Shown in pieces: positions 7,585-10,942 of a stretch of 10,942 bases of DNA (positions are counted from its first letter, which is position 1; each line of letters starts with the position of its first letter). Origin of the DNA: Paracoccaceae bacterium (GTDB lineage: Bacteria > Pseudomonadota > Alphaproteobacteria > Rhodobacterales > Rhodobacteraceae); assembly GCA_003545125.1 (NCBI GenBank), contig DQCI01000248.1, positions 1 through 10,942 of the forward strand, in the 5' to 3' direction. A model generated the notes under the pieces. The model saw nothing but the letters and a program-made list of their open reading frames with translations, had not been told where the DNA came from and made no database searches. Made by a program: the position numbers and the translations under genes.

Positions 7585-7599
7585 GGGCGGGTTTGGGCG

Positions 7600-8484
7600 T
7601 CAGAGCCACTCACCCTTGACGAGCTGGCGGTAGAGCGCGGCGAGCCAGCTGTTGCCCTTGGCTTCCGGCTTCAGCCCCTGGGCCGTGAGCAGCGCATAGC
7701 TGTCCTCGTACCACTCGGTCGCCTTGAAATTGTGCCCGAGGATCGCGCCAGCGGTCTGCGCCTCGTCGGTCAGCCCGAGCGAGAGATAGCTTTCCACCAG
7801 CCGGTGCAGCGCCTCCGGCGTGTGCGACGTGGTCTGGAACTGCTCCACAACCACCCGGAACCGGTTGATCCCGGCGGTGTAATGCTTGCGCTTGAGGTAA
7901 TAGCGGCCGATCTCCATCTCCTTGCCGGCGAGATGGTCGAAAGCCAGGTCGAACTTCAGGATCGCCGAGCGCGCATATTCCGTGTCCGGATACCGCTCGA
8001 TCACCTCGCGCAGCGCCTGCAGGGCCTGGAAGGTCAGCCCCTGGTCGCGGCCGATGGCGTCGATCTGGTCGTAATAGCTGAGCGCCAACAGGTATTGCGC
8101 GTAGGCCGCGTCCTCGTCGCCCGGGTAGAAATCGAGGAACCGCGAAGCCGCGGCGCGGCTGTCGTCGAATGCGTGGTCCTTGTGGTGGACAAAGGCCTGC
8201 ATGATCAGCGCCCGCTTGGCGAGTTCCGAATAGGGGTAGAGCCGTTCCACTTCGCCGAACCATTTCGCGGCGTCTTCGTAATTGCCGTTTTCGAGGTCGT
8301 ACTCCCCGCGCTGGAAAATCTCCTGCGCAGAGTAGTCCTCGATCGGCTTCTTCTCGACCTGGTCCTGCGAGAACATGTTCGAGAACCAGCCACCGCCGCC
8401 ACCGCCGCCCGCGCCTTGCGCGCAGGCAGAAAGCCCCACCGCCAGCGCAAGCATGGCAATGGTGCCGGTCGTCCGGCGCAGCAT
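7600..8484 (-). CDS. bamD: Outer membrane assembly lipoprotein BamD (ComL/YfiO family)
   Basis: An essential lipoprotein of the BAM complex that works with BamA to insert beta-barrel proteins into the outer membrane; it sits on the periplasmic face. From the ATG at 8484 the protein has 294 residues, typical for the family. The signal peptide MLRRTTGTIAMLALAVGLSAC ends in the lipobox LSAC with lipidated Cys21; Ala at +2 is compatible with outer-membrane sorting. Seven glycines (26-32) form a flexible tether. Repeated TPR-like helices follow (YDLENGNYEDAAKWFGEVERLYP, RALIMQAFVHHKDHAFDDSRAA, LTFQALQALREVIERYPDTEYA, RYYLKRKHYTAGINRFRVVVEQF), as in BamD. The frame is open upstream to 8772, but longer starts would bury the signal peptide behind a repetitive pentapeptide segment, and the longest overlaps the ftsZ terminator, so 8484 is preferred. 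recN follows after 15 bp, forming an operon. Confidence 0.94.
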   Translation of the reverse strand: MLRRTTGTIAMLALAVGLSACAQGAGGGGGGGWFSNMFSQDQVEKKPIEDYSAQEIFQRGEYDLENGNYEDAAKWFGEVERLYPYSELAKRALIMQAFVHHKDHAFDDSRAAASRFLDFYPGDEDAAYAQYLLALSYYDQIDAIGRDQGLTFQALQALREVIERYPDTEYARSAILKFDLAFDHLAGKEMEIGRYYLKRKHYTAGINRFRVVVEQFQTTSHTPEALHRLVESYLSLGLTDEAQTAGAILGHNFKATEWYEDSYALLTAQGLKPEAKGNSWLAALYRQLVKGEWL

Positions 8485-8493
8485 CCCCGATCC

Positions 8494-8553
8494 CGCTTTC
8501 CCGGTCCCGAAGGTGCCGGCTTCCATGGTCCCGGTTTCCAAGCTCCCGGTTTC
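8494..8553. repeat. Imperfect 15-bp tandem repeat in the bamD leader
   Basis: Four adjacent 15-bp units on the plus strand: 8494-8508, 8509-8523 (GAAGGTGCCGGCTTC), 8524-8538 (CATGGTCCCGGTTTC) and 8539-8553 (CAAGCTCCCGGTTTC). They share a TCCCGGTTTC-like half; the two rightmost copies match best and the leftmost is most decayed. The array ends about 10 bp before the bamD start. The unit is a multiple of three and in frame with bamD, so if translated it would give pentapeptides of ETGSL/ETGTM type. Confidence 0.75.
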
Positions 8554-8610
8554 CCTGTCGCGCCGCATGTCGTGCATGGTCCGCGCCCACCCCGTGCAAA
8601 AGTGATTCAC

Positions 8611-8632
8611 CCCGGGACCAGTGGGACCCGGG
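8611..8632. repeat. CCCGGG inverted repeat in the bamD leader
   Basis: CCCGGG at 8611-8616 and again at 8627-8632, with a small CC/GG internal pairing around AGT. It can form a GC-rich hairpin in the bamD transcript. There is no T-run beside it on the minus strand, so it is not called a terminator. Confidence 0.45.
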
Positions 8633-8645
8633 TACAGCCTGCCCA

Positions 8646-8672
8646 TCCCTAGCACATCTGTTCGCGGGGCAA
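8646..8672 (-). promoter_or_regulatory. Candidate promoter of the bamD-recN operon
   Basis: On the minus strand, TTGCCCC (8672-8666), a 12-nt spacer and GCTAGGGA (8653-8646) resemble the Caulobacter housekeeping consensus TTGaCgS-N10-14-GCTANAWC. It lies downstream of the ftsZ terminator and would give a leader of about 150 nt that contains the CCCGGG inverted repeat and the 15-bp tandem repeat. The -10 match beyond GCTA is poor, so this is only a candidate. Confidence 0.4.
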
Positions 8673-8750
8673 AATGGTTTCGCGGGCGAATTTCCGTCAC
8701 CCGTTCAGCGCCAGTCGTCCGCCACCGCGCACAGGCCCAATCCGCTGACA

Positions 8751-8781
8751 TCAAAGCAAAAGGGCCGGTCATGACCGGCCC
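8751..8781 (-). terminator. Rho-independent terminator of ftsZ
   Basis: GGGCCGGTCATGACCGGCCC (8762-8781) is a perfect 20-bp palindrome 24 bp past the ftsZ stop codon. On the minus strand it is followed at once by TTTTGCTTT (8761-8753). On the plus side the flank is TCTCGATAC, so the direction is minus. It should separate ftsZ from bamD-recN. Confidence 0.85.
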
Positions 8782-8805
8782 TCTCGATACCTCAGTCGGG
8801 TCAGA

Positions 8806-10440
8806 TCAATTGGCCTGACGCCTCAGGAAAGCGGGGATTTCGACACGTTCATGCTCCGGGTCGGGCTCGGGCTCTTCGTGCCCCGCCCCCCCGTGCACCG
8901 ACGGTTGCTGCCGCGGCGCGGCCATCGGCTGGTCGTGATGACCCCCGGTCATCCGGTTGATGAGCGAGTTGATGCCGAACCGCGGGCGCGTGTCGGCGGC
9001 GGTCTGCGGCTGCGCCATCGGCTGCTCGGCCCGGCCCGGGTTCGACCGGGCCGCCGCCATTTTCAGCCGCTCCAGCGCTTCAGCCGAGGGGGCCCCGGGG
9101 TCCGGCGCCTTGGGCGCGACGAACTGGGCCACGGCCTGCGGCTGCTGCGGCTGGGACTGCGGTGCCGGAGCTTCGGCTTGCACCGGGCGGGTCTGCGGCT
9201 GGTAGGCCGGCGGCGGCACGTCACCGCCCGCCTGATCCGGATAGAACATGGCTTGCGGCGGCTCGTAACCGGGCGCTTCGGCCTCGATGTCGCCGTCCCA
9301 GAAGCCCGGCTCCGTCATCCGCGCTTCCTCGGTCGGGTGGCCGGTCTCGATCGCGGCGGCTGCGGCGATCGCCGCGGGCGCTTCGGCTTCGAGCTTCTGC
9401 TCGACATCCTCGGGCGCGTGCAGCGGCTCGGACATGCGCCGGCGCGGCGCCGGCGTGGCCTCGGCCGAGATCGACGCGTCGATGCCGGTCGCCACGACCG
9501 ACACCCGCATCATGCCTTCAAGGCCGGTGTCGAGGGTGGAGCCGACGATGATATTGGCATCCGGGTCGACCTCTTCGCGGATCCGGTTCGCCGCCTCGTC
9601 AAGCTCGAACAGGGTCAGGTCGTGGCCGCCGGTGATGTTGATGAGAACGCCCTTGGCGCCCTTCAGCGAGATCTCGTCGAGCAGCGGGTTGGCGATCGCC
9701 TTCTCGGCCGCCTGGACCGCGCGATCTTCGCCCTCGGCTTCGCCGGTGCCCATCATCGCCTTGCCCATCTCGTCCATCACCGCGCGCACGTCGGCGAAGT
9801 CGAGGTTGATCAGGCCCGGGCGCACCATCAGGTCGGTCACGCCCTTGACGCCCTGGTAGAGCACGTCGTCGGCCATCGAGAAGGCCTCGGTGAAGGTGGT
9901 CTTTTCGTTGGCGAGGCGGAACAGGTTCTGGTTCGGAATGATGATCAGCGTGTCGACCATCCGCTGAAGGGCTTCGACACCCTCCTCGGCCTGGCGCATC
10001 CGCTTGTTGCCCTCGAACTGGAACGGCTTGGTCACGACGCCGACGGTGAGCACGCCAAGCTCGCGCGCGGCCTGCGCGATGATCGGGGCAGCGCCGGTGC
10101 CGGTGCCGCCGCCCATGCCGGCGGTGATGAAGCACATGTGCGCGCCGGCGAGCTGATCGACGATCTGGTCGATGCTCTCCTCGGCTGCGGCCGCGCCGAC
10201 GCTGGCGCGCGCCCCCGCGCCAAGCCCTTCGGTGACCTTCACGCCCATCTGGATCCGGCTCGGCGCCTGCGATTGCTGAAGCGCCTGTGCATCGGTGTTC
10301 GCAACAACGAAATCGACGCCATCGAGGGACTTCTCGATCATGTTGTTGACCGCGTTGCCACCGGCACCGCCGACGCCGAAGACGGTGATCCGTGGCTTCA
10401 AATCGTCCTGCTGGCCGGGCATCGTAAGATTGAGTGTCAT
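8806..10440 (-). CDS. ftsZ: Cell division protein FtsZ (tubulin-like GTPase), long-linker form
   Basis: The polymerising GTPase of the Z-ring, 544 residues from the ATG at 10440. The GTPase core spans about residues 12-319: [17 protein letters not shown] near the N-terminus, the tubulin signature GGGTGTG at 110-116, and the T7 loop N212-L-D214-F-A-D217 that completes the next subunit's active site. A long disordered linker rich in Pro, Gln, Ala and Glu runs from about 326 to 530, and the last ten residues [10 protein letters not shown] are the conserved tail that binds FtsA and other partners. E. coli FtsZ has about 383 residues; the length here fits Rhodobacteraceae. The frame stays open upstream to an ATG at 10560, but that would overlap the predicted promoter and precede [11 protein letters not shown], the usual N-terminus. 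The ribosome site is weak (AAGGA lies 14 nt away, AGGCGGA closer). A promoter upstream and a strong terminator downstream suggest a monocistronic unit. Confidence 0.97.
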   Translation of the reverse strand: MTLNLTMPGQQDDLKPRITVFGVGGAGGNAVNNMIEKSLDGVDFVVANTDAQALQQSQAPSRIQMGVKVTEGLGAGARASVGAAAAEESIDQIVDQLAGAHMCFITAGMGGGTGTGAAPIIAQAARELGVLTVGVVTKPFQFEGNKRMRQAEEGVEALQRMVDTLIIIPNQNLFRLANEKTTFTEAFSMADDVLYQGVKGVTDLMVRPGLINLDFADVRAVMDEMGKAMMGTGEAEGEDRAVQAAEKAIANPLLDEISLKGAKGVLINITGGHDLTLFELDEAANRIREEVDPDANIIVGSTLDTGLEGMMRVSVVATGIDASISAEATPAPRRRMSEPLHAPEDVEQKLEAEAPAAIAAAAAIETGHPTEEARMTEPGFWDGDIEAEAPGYEPPQAMFYPDQAGGDVPPPAYQPQTRPVQAEAPAPQSQPQQPQAVAQFVAPKAPDPGAPSAEALERLKMAAARSNPGRAEQPMAQPQTAADTRPRFGINSLINRMTGGHHDQPMAAPRQQPSVHGGAGHEEPEPDPEHERVEIPAFLRRQAN

Positions 10441-10475
10441 GGTCGGTCCGCCTGTCCTTGGTCTTATTCGCCTGC

Positions 10476-10521
10476 GCGAGTTTACACTTTTCCCGTCCCG
10501 CCTCTTCAGGGCGAGTTTTAC
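10476..10521. repeat. Direct repeat in the ftsZ leader
   Basis: GCGAGTTTTAC at 10511-10521 and GCGAGTTTAC at 10476-10485, spaced 35 bp apart (about three helical turns), lie between the predicted ftsZ -10 element and the start codon. They could be paired regulator sites or part of the leader RNA. Confidence 0.4.
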
Positions 10522-10531
10522 CTCGCGCCCG

Positions 10532-10560
10532 AATCTAGCGGCGTTTGGGGTGCGCGTCAC
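10532..10560 (-). promoter_or_regulatory. ftsZ: Predicted ftsZ promoter with a GANTC site in the -10 region
   Basis: On the minus strand, GTGACGC (10560-10554), a 14-nt spacer and GCTAGATT (10539-10532) match the Caulobacter housekeeping consensus TTGaCgS-N10-14-GCTANAWC at 6 of 7 and 7 of 8 positions. A CcrM-type GANTC site (GAATC on the plus strand, 10531-10535) overlaps the -10 element. The predicted leader is about 85 nt. Confidence 0.6.
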
Positions 10561-10562
10561 TC

Positions 10563-10594
10563 AAAAAACTTGGAGCGACCCCCAAATGTGGGGG
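10563..10594 (-). terminator. Hairpin plus T-run upstream of the ftsZ promoter
   Basis: CCCCCA (10579-10584) and TGGGGG (10589-10594) form a 6-bp stem with a four-base loop. On the minus strand a run of six T (10568-10563) follows after 10 nt. The gap is longer than in a canonical intrinsic terminator. It could end a transcript arriving from the right or act as an attenuator for a more distal ftsZ promoter. Confidence 0.35.
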
Positions 10595-10605
10595 AATCCC
10601 GCCAT

Positions 10606-10635
10606 CTGATACACGCTATTTGGCAGCAGCAACAA
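10606..10635 (-). promoter_or_regulatory. Weak second ftsZ-directed promoter candidate
   Basis: TTGTTG (10635-10630), an 18-nt spacer and TATCAG (10611-10606) on the minus strand resemble a sigma-70 promoter loosely. A GANTC site (GATTC, 10636-10640) abuts the -35 element. Transcripts from here would run through the CCCCCA hairpin and T-run before reaching ftsZ. Confidence 0.25.
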
Positions 10636-10673
10636 GATTCGGCAAGCCCTCGAGGCACCGCGGAACCGGACAT

Positions 10674-10702
10674 GTTGGGGTGCGGTAACGCCCAACCCCA
10701 AC
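10674..10702. repeat. 8-bp inverted repeat GTTGGGGT / ACCCCAAC
   Basis: Perfect 8-bp arms at 10674-10681 and 10695-10702 enclose 13 nt, inside which GCG/CGC can add three pairs around a GTAA loop. No T-run follows on either strand. It is a candidate protein-binding site or RNA hairpin in the ftsZ upstream region. Confidence 0.6.
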
Positions 10703-10727
10703 TTGTCGTTGCGGCTGGGTCCACCGG

Positions 10728-10749
10728 GGTATTGCGGCGGTATTGCGGC
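10728..10749. repeat. Perfect 11-bp tandem direct repeat
   Basis: GGTATTGCGGC occurs twice with no spacer (10728-10738 and 10739-10749). The spacing is about one helical turn, so two protein molecules could bind on the same face of the DNA. Confidence 0.65.
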
Positions 10750-10942
10750 ATCCGTTGTGCCGGAGCGGCCGGCGTGCTCGGCATTTCGCCGCCACCCGCC
10801 CGCGCTCCGACGCGATGCGGGGGCTGGTTACCGCGCCGGTCCGGGGCCGGGGCGATCCGCAGGGAGGGTGCGGACGCCGCGGCGTCCAGCGTCCGCGCTG
10901 TCGGGCGCGGTCCTGGCGTCAGGCGGCCGAGACCGGGGCCGA

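Larger units (their letters stand above)
10441..10942. other. Non-coding block upstream of ftsZ
   Basis: I see no gene in these 502 bp. A minus-strand frame is open from the window edge to 10557, but its translation is a Pro/Arg/Gly/Cys-rich jumble without the features of an FtsA C-terminus or any family I know. The block contains the ftsZ promoter and leader, three GANTC sites (10531-10535, 10594-10598, 10636-10640), the elements listed separately, and near the edge a perfect palindrome GGACGCCGCGGCGTCC at 10872-10887. That palindrome overlaps a competing inverted repeat, GCGGACGC (10870-10877) with GCGTCCGC (10889-10896). ftsA, the usual upstream neighbour, must lie beyond the window or elsewhere. 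Confidence 0.6.

Noticed and set aside
6085..8652. An 855-codon open frame on the plus strand, antisense to recN and bamD
   Set aside because: It covers two confidently identified genes on the other strand, is rich in Arg/Pro/His/Gln as expected of a high-GC shadow frame, and shows no recognisable domain. Long antisense frames are common at this GC content.
8485..8772. Longer BamD starting at 8772 or at 8577
   Set aside because: It would put up to 96 residues, including a repetitive segment, before a normal lipoprotein signal peptide, and the longest version overlaps the ftsZ terminator. The 8577 start is not fully excluded and is noted as a finding.
10441..10560. Longer FtsZ starting at the ATG at 10560
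   Set aside because: The extra 40 residues are basic and low-complexity, the start would lie inside the best promoter candidate, and [11 protein letters not shown] is the usual type of N-terminus in this group.
10557..10784. Minus-strand frame with a CCCC stretch upstream of ftsZ, possibly the end of ftsA
   Set aside because: The translation shows no FtsA features, is rich in Pro/Arg/Cys, and overlaps repeats and promoter-like elements.
1..10942. Defence system, biosynthetic cluster, prophage or other undescribed multi-gene system
   Set aside because: Every sizeable gene matches a familiar family, mostly housekeeping, and composition looks uniform. Nothing suggests a horizontally acquired island.

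Overview
The window is about 68-70% GC (my estimate by eye) and looks like chromosomal core DNA of an alphaproteobacterium, most likely a member of the Rhodobacteraceae or a close relative. The main reasons are a long FtsZ ending in the peptide [10 protein letters not shown], the bamD-recN pair just downstream of ftsZ, and a eukaryote-like long form of aminopeptidase P. I see no mobile element, CRISPR array, rRNA or tRNA gene, and no convincing undescribed multi-gene system. The interest lies in the intergenic DNA and in one missing neighbour gene.

Left part, plus strand: a 5'-truncated gene for M24B aminopeptidase P (1-1736) is followed by a small DUF427 protein (1818-2159). A convergent gap with no visible gene (2160-2418) separates them from a minus-strand CLC chloride channel/transporter with a C-terminal CBS-like region (2419-4107). 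A 77-bp divergent promoter region follows. From it runs a plus-strand FAD-dependent D-lactate/glycolate-type dehydrogenase (4185-5558), followed 5 bp later by a 75-residue two-helix membrane protein of PGPGW type (5564-5791).

Middle: the convergent gap 5792-5928 is packed with inverted repeats, including two perfect palindromes sharing the core TTTCGAAA. They probably terminate recN and perhaps also the opposing transcript.

Right part, minus strand, read right to left: a non-coding block of about 500 bp (10441-10942) holds a good alphaproteobacterial promoter, three GANTC methylation sites and several repeats. Then come ftsZ (10440-8806), a strong intrinsic terminator, a 5' leader with a 15-bp tandem repeat, bamD (8484-7600) and recN (7584-5929). 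bamD and recN are 15 bp apart and very likely one operon; ftsZ looks monocistronic. lpxC, which I expect between ftsZ and bamD in Rhodobacteraceae, is not there.

Functionally the right half is cell-envelope and cell-cycle housekeeping: Z-ring, outer-membrane protein assembly and DNA repair. The left half is peptide and hydroxy-acid catabolism plus ion transport. No shared pathway is evident across the two halves.
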